This document shows, piece after piece, positions 30,492 through 41,164 of a stretch of 45,065 nucleotides of DNA (its first letter is position 1; each line of letters starts with the position of its first letter). The position numbers and the translations under genes are program-made. Where the stretch lies: assembly GCA_017545165.1 (NCBI GenBank), contig JAFWQQ010000024.1, forward strand, positions 1 to 45,065, in the 5' to 3' direction. Below the pieces are notes generated by a model. It was given only the letters and a program-made list of their open reading frames with translations. It was not told the origin of the DNA and made no database searches. This DNA is from Oscillospiraceae bacterium. GTDB lineage: Bacteria; Bacillota; Clostridia; Oscillospirales; Oscillospiraceae.

Positions 30492-32732
30492 ATGCCTAAG
30501 AAAAAAGAACCCGAAAAGAAGAAATTTGACAATTCCAATGTCCTTGGCCTGCGCTCCGAGGTGCTGGAGCAGCCCATCACCGAGACGCTGGAGCAGAACT
30601 TCATGCCCTACGCCATGTCGGTGATCGTCTCCCGGGCCATCCCGGAGATCGACGGCTTCAAGCCCTCTCACCGCAAGCTCCTGTACACCATGTACAAGAT
30701 GGGCCTGCTCTCCGGCGCCCGGACCAAGAGCGCCAACATCGTGGGCCAGACCATGCGCCTGAATCCCCACGGAGACGCCGCCATCTATGAGACCATGGTG
30801 CGTCTCTCCGCGGGCTACGAGGCCCTGCTGACCCCCTTTGTGGACTCCAAGGGCAACTTCGGCAAGGTCTACTCCCGGGACATGTCCTACGCCGCCTCCC
30901 GCTACACCGAGGCGAAGCTCTCCCCCATCTGCGCCGAGCTCTTCCGGGACATCGACAAGGACACCGTGGACTTTGCCGACAATTACGACGGCAGCATGCA
31001 GGAGCCGACCCTGCTGCCCACCGCCTTCCCCAACGTGCTGGTCTCCAACAACACCGGCATCGCCGCCGGCATGGCCAGCGCCATCTGCGGCTTCAATCTG
31101 AACGAGGTCTGCGAGACCGCCATCGCCTTTTTGAAGGACCCGAACCACGATCTGCTCTCCACCCTCCCGGCGCCGGACTTCCCCACCGGGGGTGAGATCC
31201 TCTATGAGCGGCCGGAGATGGAGAAAATCTACCGGACAGGCCGGGGCAGCGTGAAGCTTCGGGCCCGCTGGCGCTATCTCCCGAAGGAGAACATCATCGA
31301 GATCTTCGAGATCCCCTACACCACCACCTCCGAGGCCGTTCTGGACAAGGTGGCCGAGCTGATCAAAACCGGCAAGATCCGGGAGATCAACGACATGCGG
31401 GACGAGACGGATCTGAACGGCCTGCGCCTGGCCATCGATCTGAAGCGGGGCACGGATCCGGGCAAGCTCATGCAGAAGCTCTTCAAGCTCACCACCCTGC
31501 AGGACGCCTTTGCCTGCAACTTCAACATTCTGGTGGGCGGCAACCCCAGGGTCATGGGCGTGGGCGAGATTCTGGAGGAGTGGTGCGCCTGGCGCATGGA
31601 CTGCGTGCGCCGCCGGATCTGGTTTGATCTGGCGAAAAAGAAGGACAAGCTGCACCTGCTGCGAGGTCTGGAGCAGATCCTGCTGGACATCGACAAGGCC
31701 ATCGCCATCATCCGCAATACGGAGCTGGAGAGCGAGGTGGTGCCGAACCTGATGATGGGCTTCGGCATCGACCAGGTCCAGGCGGAGTTCGTGGCGGAAA
31801 TCAAGCTGCGCAACATCAACCGCGAGTACATCCTCAAGCGCACCGCCGAGACCGAGGAGTTGGAGCGGGAGATTGAGGAGCTGGAGGCCACCCTGAACAA
31901 TCGCCGGAAGCTCCGGGCCATCATTACGGACGAGCTCAGGCAGGTGAACAAGAAGTACCCCACGCCCCGCAAGAGCCAGATCGTCTATGCCGACGAGATC
32001 GAGGAGTTCGACGAGAGTGAGACCGTGGAGGACTATCCCGTGACCCTCTTCCTCTCCCGGGAGGGCTATTTCAAGAAGATCACCGCCCAGTCCCTGCGGA
32101 TGAGCGGCGAGCAGAAGTATAAGGAGGGCGACGGGCTGCTGCTGAGCTTCGAGTCCTCCAACCGGCGGGAGCTGCTGTTTTTGACCGACAAACAGCAGAT
32201 GTACAAGTGCCGGGTCTCGGACTTTGAGGACGGCAAGGCCTCGGTGCTGGGCATTTACCTGCCCACCCGCCTGCAGATGGACGAGGGCGAGAGCGTGCTG
32301 ACCATGATCGACCCGGGCGATTACCGCTCCCACCTGCTGCTCTTCTTCGAAAACGGCAAGGCCGCGCGGATCGAGCTGTCCGCCTACGAGACCAAGACCA
32401 ACCGCAAGAAGCTGGTGGGCGCCTATTCGGACAAGAGCCCCGTGCGGGACGTGCTGCTGCTGCGGGAGGAGGCGGATATCGCCTGCGAGGCCAGCGACGG
32501 CCGCTGCCTGATCTTCCACACTTCCCTGCTGCAGCCCAAGTCCAGCCGCGCAACCCAGGGCGTGGGCGTGATGGCCCTGAAGCCAAAAAAGCTTCTGGTG
32601 AAGGCCGCCTTCCTGGCCGACACTCCCATCCGGGACCAGAAGCGCTACCGGGTGCGGTCCATCCCCGCCGCCGGCGCCCTGCTGAAGCCCGAGGATCGGG
32701 GCGAGGAACAGATGAGCCTGATGGAGGATTGA
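30492..32732 (+). CDS. Type IIA topoisomerase cleavage subunit (ParC/GyrA paralogue)
   Basis: A 746-residue protein with a winged-helix/tower cleavage core. The PYAMSVIVSRAIPEIDGFKPSHR-type start (residues 37-59) is followed by the catalytic Tyr in AASRYTEAKL. The coiled-coil region includes a Glu-rich stretch (about 455-475). The C-terminal beta-pinwheel is short and has no clear GyrA box; SRATQGVGVMAL near the end is a degenerate blade, as in ParC. This argues for decatenation rather than negative supercoiling. It follows the ATPase subunit and is coupled to YitT three bases later. Confidence 0.92.
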   Translation: MPKKKEPEKKKFDNSNVLGLRSEVLEQPITETLEQNFMPYAMSVIVSRAIPEIDGFKPSHRKLLYTMYKMGLLSGARTKSANIVGQTMRLNPHGDAAIYETMVRLSAGYEALLTPFVDSKGNFGKVYSRDMSYAASRYTEAKLSPICAELFRDIDKDTVDFADNYDGSMQEPTLLPTAFPNVLVSNNTGIAAGMASAICGFNLNEVCETAIAFLKDPNHDLLSTLPAPDFPTGGEILYERPEMEKIYRTGRGSVKLRARWRYLPKENIIEIFEIPYTTTSEAVLDKVAELIKTGKIREINDMRDETDLNGLRLAIDLKRGTDPGKLMQKLFKLTTLQDAFACNFNILVGGNPRVMGVGEILEEWCAWRMDCVRRRIWFDLAKKKDKLHLLRGLEQILLDIDKAIAIIRNTELESEVVPNLMMGFGIDQVQAEFVAEIKLRNINREYILKRTAETEELEREIEELEATLNNRRKLRAIITDELRQVNKKYPTPRKSQIVYADEIEEFDESETVEDYPVTLFLSREGYFKKITAQSLRMSGEQKYKEGDGLLLSFESSNRRELLFLTDKQQMYKCRVSDFEDGKASVLGIYLPTRLQMDEGESVLTMIDPGDYRSHLLLFFENGKAARIELSAYETKTNRKKLVGAYSDKSPVRDVLLLREEADIACEASDGRCLIFHTSLLQPKSSRATQGVGVMALKPKKLLVKAAFLADTPIRDQKRYRVRSIPAAGALLKPEDRGEEQMSLMED

Positions 32733-32735
32733 GAC

Positions 32736-33623
32736 ATGAAGGATCTGAAAAGCATCATCCGCAACAAGATCTGGGGCCGGGTCTGGAAGGTGTTCGTCAT
32801 CGTCCTGGGCTCCTTTATCTTCGGCTTCGTGTTCCAGGCCTTCCTGCTGCCCAACCAGATCGTCTCCGGCGGTGTCACCGGCATCGCCATGATCCTCAAC
32901 GCATTCACCCACTGGCCCATCGGCCTCATGGTGATCATGATGAACATCCCCCTCTTTCTCATCGCCTGGAGGCACTTCGGGCTGGACTTCCTGCTGGGCT
33001 CTCTGCTGGGCATGGGCCTGTCCTCGGCCTTTGTGGACCTCTTCGCTCTCACCGGCCTGGTGCTGACCAACGAGCCCATGCTGGCCAGCATCATCGGCGG
33101 CGTCATCAAGGGCACGGCTCTTGGCATGATCTACTACTACGGCGCCAGCACCGGCGGCATCGACATCGTGGCCAAGCTGGTGCGCCAGCGCTTTTCCCAG
33201 CTGAACTTCGGCACGGTGGTGCTGATCATGGACGTGGCCATCATCCTGGGCTATGCCCTGATCGTTGGCAACTACGACAGCGCCATGTACTCGGTGATCG
33301 CCATGTACGTCACCACCAAGGTCATCGACCTGGTGCTCTACGGGCTGGACAACTCCTGTACCTGCCACATCATCAGCGAGAAAAGTGCGGAGCTGACCCG
33401 GGAGCTGACCTCCGGTCACATGCACCGGGGCGTCACCATCCTCCAGGGCGAGGGCGCATACTCCCACAAGCAAAAGCACGTGATCCTCTGCGTCATCAAG
33501 CGCAGCCAGATCCCGGAGCTGCGCCGCACCATCCGGGCGCTGGACGAGAACGCCTTTGTCATCATCACCGAGGCCAAGAACGTCTTCGGCCGGGGCTTTG
33601 AAAAGATCTCGGAGGTCCGCTGA
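32736..33623 (+). CDS. YitT-family membrane protein
   Basis: A 295-residue protein. The N-terminal two-thirds have five to six helices of the YitT (DUF161) type with PNQIVSGGVTGIAMIL and YYYGASTGGIDIVAK segments. The C-terminal DUF2179 domain (about 210-290) has HRGVTILQGEGAYS and the final ITEAKNVFGRGF. The function of the family is not settled. GGAGGAT of the previous gene end gives the ribosome site. The stop overlaps the next start (TGATG), so translation of the lipoprotein is coupled. Confidence 0.93.
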   Translation: MKDLKSIIRNKIWGRVWKVFVIVLGSFIFGFVFQAFLLPNQIVSGGVTGIAMILNAFTHWPIGLMVIMMNIPLFLIAWRHFGLDFLLGSLLGMGLSSAFVDLFALTGLVLTNEPMLASIIGGVIKGTALGMIYYYGASTGGIDIVAKLVRQRFSQLNFGTVVLIMDVAIILGYALIVGNYDSAMYSVIAMYVTTKVIDLVLYGLDNSCTCHIISEKSAELTRELTSGHMHRGVTILQGEGAYSHKQKHVILCVIKRSQIPELRRTIRALDENAFVIITEAKNVFGRGFEKISEVR

Positions 33624-34777
33624 TGAAGGGCGCACGCATACTGCTCTGTCTGCTGTTGGCGGGGCTGACGCTGCTGCTCACAGCCTGCGGGGATCTTTTC
33701 GACCGGGAATATGTCTCGGTCACAGACTATGAGATCCCCTCCCCGGAGCCCGACAAAGAGGAAGCCGGGGTCACGGTGCTGGATGAGGAAGAGCTCCGGC
33801 AGTTCCTGATCCAGCTTCTGGACGATCAGGAGACCGAAGGACGCATTGTCTTTGACGCCGACTACACCGGAGACATCAACGCCGACATCGCCAGCGTCTG
33901 CTGGCAGGTCCGCACCCAGGACGCCCTGTATGCCTACTGTGTCTCCAACATCTCCTATGAGCTGAACAAGCTGGGCAACCATACGGAGGGACGATTCAGC
34001 ATCGGGTACACGGAGGCCGGCCGGGATCTGGATCAAATCGTCCGCATGCAGCTGACCACCGGGCTGGAGCAGCAGCTCCGCGATGCGATCCAGCGGGGAG
34101 ACAGCCGCCTGGTGGTCCTGATCGGGCGCAGCTCTCTCAGTGCTGAGGATGTGGAAACTCTCGCCAGCAAAGTGTATCGGGAGAATCCCATGCTGGAGCC
34201 CAGAGAGCCCCGTGTCACCGTCAACATGCTCAGCGGAACCGGCCTGCAGCGCCTGTATGAGATCAATTTCGCCTATGGCATGAACCGGGAGGAGCTGCAG
34301 GAGCGCCGGGCCCTGCTGCAGAGCGTCACTCCCTTTGAGGGGAAAAGCGGCATCTCCGGAAACCCCGCCATGCGCGCCCTCCTGGCCTGCGAGTATTTGA
34401 CGGACAAAAGCAGCTTCGCCGAAGACGGGCAGAGTGACATTTATTCTGCTCTGACGCAGGGCAAGGCCAACAGCGAGGGGCTGGCCCTGGCCTATGTGGA
34501 GCTATGCCGGCAGCTGGAGGTCCCCTGCCAGATCGTCTACGGTCAGAAGGACTGGAACAGCCACTGCTGGAATATCATTGAGATCGGCGAGGCCTGCTAT
34601 CATGTGGATATCTCCCTGTGCTGCCTCAACGGGCCAGAGAAGGGATTCCTCCTTCCGGACGAGACCATGTGGAGCAACTATCGCTGGGATATCTCCTCCT
34701 ACCCCCCCTGTACCGGTCCGCTTCGTTTTGACGATCTTGTGCCGAAGCACATTCCGAAGCTCCCCGGCATATTCTAG
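33623..34777 (+). CDS. Transglutaminase-fold lipoprotein lacking the catalytic cysteine
   Basis: A 384-residue lipoprotein (signal peptide with LLLTAC, Cys22). A poorly conserved N-terminal part of about 240 residues is followed by a transglutaminase-like core. GKANSEGLALAYVELCRQLE aligns with the usual G-x-C-x-G/E-Y/L-A motif but has Ser284 where Cys is expected. HCWNIIEI supplies His314 and YHVDIS supplies Asp329. It may be an inactive binding protein or use Ser. The TAG stop lies inside CTAG at the left end of a fold-back element, so the C-terminus may have been changed by insertion. Convergent with hppA. Confidence 0.8.
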   Translation: MKGARILLCLLLAGLTLLLTACGDLFDREYVSVTDYEIPSPEPDKEEAGVTVLDEEELRQFLIQLLDDQETEGRIVFDADYTGDINADIASVCWQVRTQDALYAYCVSNISYELNKLGNHTEGRFSIGYTEAGRDLDQIVRMQLTTGLEQQLRDAIQRGDSRLVVLIGRSSLSAEDVETLASKVYRENPMLEPREPRVTVNMLSGTGLQRLYEINFAYGMNREELQERRALLQSVTPFEGKSGISGNPAMRALLACEYLTDKSSFAEDGQSDIYSALTQGKANSEGLALAYVELCRQLEVPCQIVYGQKDWNSHCWNIIEIGEACYHVDISLCCLNGPEKGFLLPDETMWSNYRWDISSYPPCTGPLRFDDLVPKHIPKLPGIF

Positions 34778-35105
34778 GTAAACACTGATCAAACCGCCTT
34801 CGGCATCTTGCGGACAATTTGTGCTCTGATTTCGAGCCTTTTTCTTGCAATACACAAAGTATTCCTGCTCAATGAGTGCCTTCATCAGAACCCAAATTCT
34901 CTCGCAATCTGCTCTCGCCGATTGATACTAAAACCTAATAAGAAGAAGACAAAGATTTGCGAGATGGATTTGCGTCAGGCGAGGCGCTTTTCGCAGCGAA
35001 TAATGGAGATATATTTGCAAGGAAAGCAACGAAGCATGGCGCGAATCCAGCCGCAAAGATTGTCTGATTTCTATTAGGTTTTAGTATTAATCATCGTTTA
35101 CCTAG
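34774..35105. mobile_element. Fold-back (MITE-like) element 1, interrupted by element 2
   Basis: The ends are inverted repeats: CTAGGTAAACACTGAT at the left, and a right end whose complement reads CTAGGTAAACGATGAT. Removing the nested element leaves about 169 bases whose two arms pair imperfectly over nearly their full length (for example TTGCGGACAATTTG against TTGCGAGAGAATTTG). No transposase is encoded. CTAG at both ends could be a 4-bp target duplication or part of the terminal repeat. It begins at the stop codon of the transglutaminase-fold gene. Confidence 0.72.
34925..35087. mobile_element. Fold-back (MITE-like) element 2, nested in element 1
   Basis: 163 bases with terminal inverted repeats ATACTAAAACCTAATA (16 of 16 matching) followed by imperfectly paired arms. 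The internal sequence is homologous to elements 1 and 3: the bases GCAACGAAGCATG are shared with element 3. The flanks TTGA at the left and TTAA at the right could be a slightly decayed 4-bp target duplication, because joining them restores the arm of element 1. It carries no gene; the short open frames inside are a by-product of the repeat. Confidence 0.75.
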
Positions 35106-35113
35106 CCGATTCT

Positions 35114-35162
35114 CTCCAAAAGGAAATCCCCCTTCAAAATGAAGGGGGATTTCCTTTTGGAG
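35114..35162. terminator. Bidirectional terminator between convergent genes
   Basis: A perfect 23-bp stem from CTCCAAAAGG to CCCCCTTCA with an AAA loop. The stem contains internal A/T tracts that give a CCTTTT run on each strand. It lies between the transglutaminase-fold gene and hppA, separating fold-back elements 1/2 from element 3. Confidence 0.75.
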
Positions 35163-35169
35163 GAGGCTC

Positions 35170-35328
35170 ATACTATTCTCCAATAAGACGGCTTAGAAAG
35201 ATTTCGAGCCAGATTTGCGGCAGGCAAGGCGCAGAGCGCAGGGAATCCTTTCGTATTTCCAAGCTCTGCAACGAAGCATGACACAAATCTGGCCGAAAGA
35301 TTTCAAGCGGTTCTATTGGATAATCGTA

Positions 35329-35329
<1 letters not shown>
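35170..35329. mobile_element. Fold-back (MITE-like) element 3
   Basis: 160 bases whose halves are inverted repeats over about 65 bases. The left arm starts ATACTATTCTCCAATA and the complement of the right arm starts ATACGATTATCCAATA; further in, GCCAGATTTG occurs in both arms and CAGAGC closes them. It shares end design and core sequence with element 2. TCA flanks both sides (35168-35170 and 35329-35331), a possible 3-bp target duplication. The right TCA is the hppA stop codon on the minus strand. Confidence 0.75.
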
Positions 35330-37335
<2,006 letters not shown>

Positions 37336-37390
37336 CAAGCGTCCACTCCTCTCCCGGGCAGGGGGCAAAAGCCCCTCGCCTTATTTGTGT

Positions 37391-37419
37391 ATTTTACACT
37401 ATCGAAGGGGTTTTCACAA
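37391..37419 (-). promoter_or_regulatory. Promoter of hppA
   Basis: On the minus strand: -35 TTGTGA (37419-37414), a 17-base spacer, -10 TAAAAT (37396-37391). The leader is about 50 bases. The rest of the 379-base divergent gap (37420-37650) contains no supported ORF or RNA gene. Confidence 0.75.
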
Positions 37420-37650
37420 GGTTTATTTGGCGTCTTTCTTGGCATAATTACCAGTTTTATGCAATGCTACAAAAATTCGAATGATGTCCTTCGGGCGAAA
37501 GGCAAAGTGCACAAAATGAATTCCAGCTTTTTCCAACCCTTCTTTCAGAGAAACCCGGTCCGCAGATCCACGCAGGCCGGTTCGGAACACGGCTTTTTCA
37601 GCGCGTCGGCGGGACTTGAAAAAACACTTTGCCGAAGTGCAAAATAATGC

Positions 37651-37679
37651 TTCCCATCGGCGGCAAAAGGCGCTATAAT
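37651..37679 (+). promoter_or_regulatory. Promoter of the glycogen operon
   Basis: -35 TTCCCA (37651-37656), a 17-base spacer, -10 TATAAT (37674-37679). The -35 box is weak, suggesting control by an activator or modest expression. The leader is about 30 bases with AGGAGG eight bases before the glgB ATG. Confidence 0.68.
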
Positions 37680-37714
37680 ATAGGTTGGCAAGAAATGGAG
37701 AGGAGGTTGGAACG

Positions 37715-39613
37715 ATGGAAGAGAGATTCCTTCCCTACATTCCAAAAGACGATATCTATTTATTCAACACCGGCAACGCCCGCAAGGCCTGGCTGGCCTT
37801 CGGCTGCCACTTCATCCCCGAGCTGCAGATGCACCGCTTCCTGGTATGGGCCCCCAACGCCAAGAGCGTGACCCTGGTGGGCGATTTCAACAGCTGGCAT
37901 TGGGACGACACCCCCATGGAAAAGCTGGAGGGCGGCGTCTGGTGCGTGTTCTTGGAGAACATCTGGGAGCTCCAGTGCTACAAGTACTGCATCGAATCCT
38001 GGGACGGGCGCCGGTTCCTGAAATCGGATCCCTTTGCCGCAATGTCCCAGACCCGGAGCCAGAACGCCTCCATTGTCTGGTGCCGGGAAGAGTTCCCCTG
38101 GACCGACGGGGACTATATCAACGCCCGGGCCCACCGCAACTTTATGACCAGCCCCATGAGCATCTACGAGGTCCATCCCGGCTCCTGGCAGGACCTGGAG
38201 GGCGGCGTCAACTACCGCAATCTGGGCGACGCGCTGGCGGACTACTGCTCCGATATGGGCTACACCCATGTGGAGATCATGCCTGTCACCGAGTATCCCT
38301 TTGACGGGTCCTGGGGCTATCAGGTCACCGGCTACTACGCTCCCACCAGCCGCTACGGTAATCCGGACGATTTCAAGTATTTCGTGGACCGGCTCCACCG
38401 CTCAGGCATCGGCGTCATCATGGACTGGGTCCCCGCCCACTTCCCCAGGGACGAGCACGGCCTGGCCAACTTTGACGGTACGCCCCTCTTTGAGTGCAAG
38501 GAGCGGCGCATGGCGGAGCACCCGGAGTGGGGCACCCTGATCTTCGATTACGCCAGCACCCAGGTCCAGAGCTTTCTGGTCTCCTCGGCCTGCAAGTTCT
38601 TCGAGGTCTTCCATATCGACGGCATCCGGGTGGACGCGGTGAGCTCCATGCTCTACCTGAACTACGGCCGGCGAGACGGGGATTTCACTCCCAACGAGGA
38701 GGGCGGCAGCACCAATCTGCACGCCCTGAGTTTCCTGCGGAAGATGAACAGCGCCGTGCTCTCCACCTACGCCGGCGCCGTCACCATTGCGGAGGAATCC
38801 ACCGCCTTCCCGCTGATCACCGCCCCTCCCGAGGTAGGCGGCGTGGGCTTCTGCCTGAAGTGGGACATGGGCTTTATGCACGACACCATTGAGTACATGC
38901 AGCTGGATCCCATCTACCGCAACTATCACCACAACAAGCTCACCTTCTCCATGATGTACGCCTTCTCGGAAAACTTCGTCCTGGCTTATTCCCATGACGA
39001 GGTGGTCCACGGCAAGTACTCCATGATCAACAAGATGAGCGGCGACTATGAGCAGAAGTTTGCCTCCCTGCGGGCTCTCTACGGCTATCAGTTCGGCCAC
39101 CCCGGCAAGAAGCTGACCTTCATGGGCAGCGAGTTCGGCCAGTTTATCGAGTGGAACTGGCAGCAGGGGCTGGATTGGCTGCTGCTGGGCTTCCGCAAGC
39201 ACGAGCAGCTGCGCCAGTACATGCGCGCCCTGAATCATCTCTACACGGAAACGCCCGCTCTCTACGCGGTGGACCGCTCCTGGGACGGCTTCCGCTGGCT
39301 GAATGTGGACGACGGCGGCCGCAGCTCCATCGCCTTCCTGCGCTCTTCCGAGGCGGATAACAGCTACGTCGTCTGTGTGTCCAACTTCACCCCCGTCCGA
39401 TATGACAACTTCCAGATCGGCCTGCCCATGAACGGCAGCCTCCACGAGATCCTGAACAGCGACGATGAGCAGTTCGGCGGCTCGGGCGTGAAGAACGCGC
39501 CGCTGATCCACGCCCACAAGCAGGGCTTTCTGGATATGCAGTATTCCGCTTTCATCACCCTGCCGCCCATGTCCACGGTGTTTTTCCGTTACAAACCCAG
39601 AAAAAGCAAATAA
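37715..39613 (+). CDS. glgB: 1,4-alpha-glucan branching enzyme
   Basis: A 632-residue GH13 enzyme. A CBM48-like N-domain (about 25-115: FLVWAPNAKSVTLVGDFNSW) precedes the catalytic barrel. Region I is DWVPAHFP, region II GIRVDAVSSMLY with the nucleophile Asp, region III AEESTAFP with the acid Glu, and region IV YSHDEVVHGK. YEVHPGSW and EYPFDGSWGYQ are branching-enzyme hallmarks. It makes alpha-1,6 branches in glycogen. It lacks the extra N1 module of long GlgB forms. The start at 37715 has AGGAGG upstream; the TTG further up is in the leader. It is the first gene of the glycogen operon. Confidence 0.96.
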   Translation: MEERFLPYIPKDDIYLFNTGNARKAWLAFGCHFIPELQMHRFLVWAPNAKSVTLVGDFNSWHWDDTPMEKLEGGVWCVFLENIWELQCYKYCIESWDGRRFLKSDPFAAMSQTRSQNASIVWCREEFPWTDGDYINARAHRNFMTSPMSIYEVHPGSWQDLEGGVNYRNLGDALADYCSDMGYTHVEIMPVTEYPFDGSWGYQVTGYYAPTSRYGNPDDFKYFVDRLHRSGIGVIMDWVPAHFPRDEHGLANFDGTPLFECKERRMAEHPEWGTLIFDYASTQVQSFLVSSACKFFEVFHIDGIRVDAVSSMLYLNYGRRDGDFTPNEEGGSTNLHALSFLRKMNSAVLSTYAGAVTIAEESTAFPLITAPPEVGGVGFCLKWDMGFMHDTIEYMQLDPIYRNYHHNKLTFSMMYAFSENFVLAYSHDEVVHGKYSMINKMSGDYEQKFASLRALYGYQFGHPGKKLTFMGSEFGQFIEWNWQQGLDWLLLGFRKHEQLRQYMRALNHLYTETPALYAVDRSWDGFRWLNVDDGGRSSIAFLRSSEADNSYVVCVSNFTPVRYDNFQIGLPMNGSLHEILNSDDEQFGGSGVKNAPLIHAHKQGFLDMQYSAFITLPPMSTVFFRYKPRKSK

Positions 39614-39641
39614 TCAACAATAATACTTACGGAGTGTTTTT

Positions 39642-41120
39642 ATGAAAAAAGAGTTTCGTGATCTTCTGAAAGAGCACGGCCGCACTGAGCTGCCCAGAAT
39701 CCTGCTGGCCTCCGCCGAATGCGCCCCCCTGTCCAAGACCGGGGGCCTGGCGGACGTGGTTGGCACCCTCCCCAAGTCTCTGAAAAAGCTGGGCATCGAC
39801 GCCCGGGTCATCACCCCTTATCACCGGGTCATCAAGGACAAGTATGCCGACCAGGTGGAGCATATGTTCACCTTCTATGCCCGCCTGGGCTGGCGCAGCG
39901 AGTATGTAGGCATCGAAAAGCTGGTGCTGGACGGCGTCGTCATCTACCTGGTGGACAATGAGCACTATTTCGGCGACAAGATCTACAGGGGCGGGGACGC
40001 GGAGCTGGAGCAGTACGCCTTCTTCACCCGCTCGGTGCTGGACGCCATCCCCAACCTGGACTTCCAGCCAGACGTCGTTCACTGCAACGACTGGCACACC
40101 GCCATGATCCCCATGCTGGGCAAGACCCAATACCAGGGAGGCATGCAGGAGCATCTGAAGTACCTGCTGACCATCCACAACATCTTCTTCCAGGGCAAGT
40201 GCGGCTTTGACCGGGTCCAGGATCTGCTGGGCGTGGACAGCCGGTACTACACCCCGGAGTTCATGGAGCTCCACGGCTGTGCCAACTTCATGAAGGGCGG
40301 CCTGGTCTTCGCCGACCGGATCAACACCGTGAGCCCCAGCTACGCCGAGGAGATCAAAATGCCCTACTATGCCGAAGGCCTGGAGGGCATCCTGAACGCC
40401 CGGCACGCGCAGCTGTCCGGCATCATCAACGGGATCGACAAGGATGTTTTCAATCCCTTCCGCGATCCCAACCTGCCTGTCCACTATGACAAGGGCCACC
40501 GCAAGGGCAAGGCTCTGTGCAAGGCCGCCCTGCAGGAGAAGATGGGCCTGGATATCCGGCCGGACGTGCCGCTGTTTGCCATGGTCACCCGCATGACTGA
40601 GCAAAAGGGCTTCGATCTGGTGGCCTGCGTGCTGGACGACCTGATGAGCAGGGAGGACATGCAGTTCATGCTGCTGGGCACCGGTGACGAGCGCTTTGAA
40701 AACTTCATGCGCGCCGCGGAGTACCGCTATCGGGGAAGGCTCTGCGCCTACATCGGCTACAGCGAGCCTCTGAGCCACCTGGTCTATGCCGGCAGTGATT
40801 TTCTCATCATGCCCTCCCGCTTTGAGCCCTGCGGTCTGAGCCAGATGATCGCCATGCGCTACGGCTCCCTGCCCATCGTACGGGAGACCGGCGGCCTGAA
40901 GGACACCGTCATGCCTTACAATCAGTTCACCGGCGAGGGCAACGGCTTCTCCTTTGCCAATTACGACGCCTGGGAGCTGAGGGACGCCATGCGCAAGGCC
41001 ATGGACTGCTACCGGAAGCCGGAGGTCATGAACAGCCTGATCCGCAGCGCCATGGACTGCGATTTCGGCTTTGACCGCTCCGCAGAAGAGTACGCCAAGC
41101 TATACGTATGGATGCTGTGA
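39642..41120 (+). CDS. glgA: Glycogen synthase (GT5)
   Basis: A 492-residue GT5 enzyme. The N-terminal signature is KTGGLADVVGTLP (about 28-40), followed by HCNDWHTAMIP and TIHNIFFQG. The C-terminal Rossmann half has RMTEQKGFDL, MPSRFEPCGLSQMIAMRYG and the ETGGLKDTV loop. It extends alpha-1,4-glucan from ADP-glucose (or UDP-glucose). No glgC is present in the window. GGAG lies seven bases before the ATG. It lies 28 bases after glgB and overlaps or abuts the GH13 gene. Confidence 0.96.
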   Translation: MKKEFRDLLKEHGRTELPRILLASAECAPLSKTGGLADVVGTLPKSLKKLGIDARVITPYHRVIKDKYADQVEHMFTFYARLGWRSEYVGIEKLVLDGVVIYLVDNEHYFGDKIYRGGDAELEQYAFFTRSVLDAIPNLDFQPDVVHCNDWHTAMIPMLGKTQYQGGMQEHLKYLLTIHNIFFQGKCGFDRVQDLLGVDSRYYTPEFMELHGCANFMKGGLVFADRINTVSPSYAEEIKMPYYAEGLEGILNARHAQLSGIINGIDKDVFNPFRDPNLPVHYDKGHRKGKALCKAALQEKMGLDIRPDVPLFAMVTRMTEQKGFDLVACVLDDLMSREDMQFMLLGTGDERFENFMRAAEYRYRGRLCAYIGYSEPLSHLVYAGSDFLIMPSRFEPCGLSQMIAMRYGSLPIVRETGGLKDTVMPYNQFTGEGNGFSFANYDAWELRDAMRKAMDCYRKPEVMNSLIRSAMDCDFGFDRSAEEYAKLYVWML

Positions 41121-41164
41121 TCTGCCGTGGCCGCTCCCCCTCTGGGGAGGAGACCCTGAAACGC

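Noticed and set aside
34808..35300. Short plus-strand open frames with similar peptides (LRQARR...QRSM) in the fold-back region
   Set aside because: The similarity follows from the repeated palindromic DNA of elements 2 and 3; there are no ribosome sites, and the frames run into unrelated sequence.
37420..37650. Possible small RNA or peptide in the hppA-glgB gap
   Set aside because: No promoter-terminator pair or start with a ribosome site could be identified; only the two gene promoters are supported.
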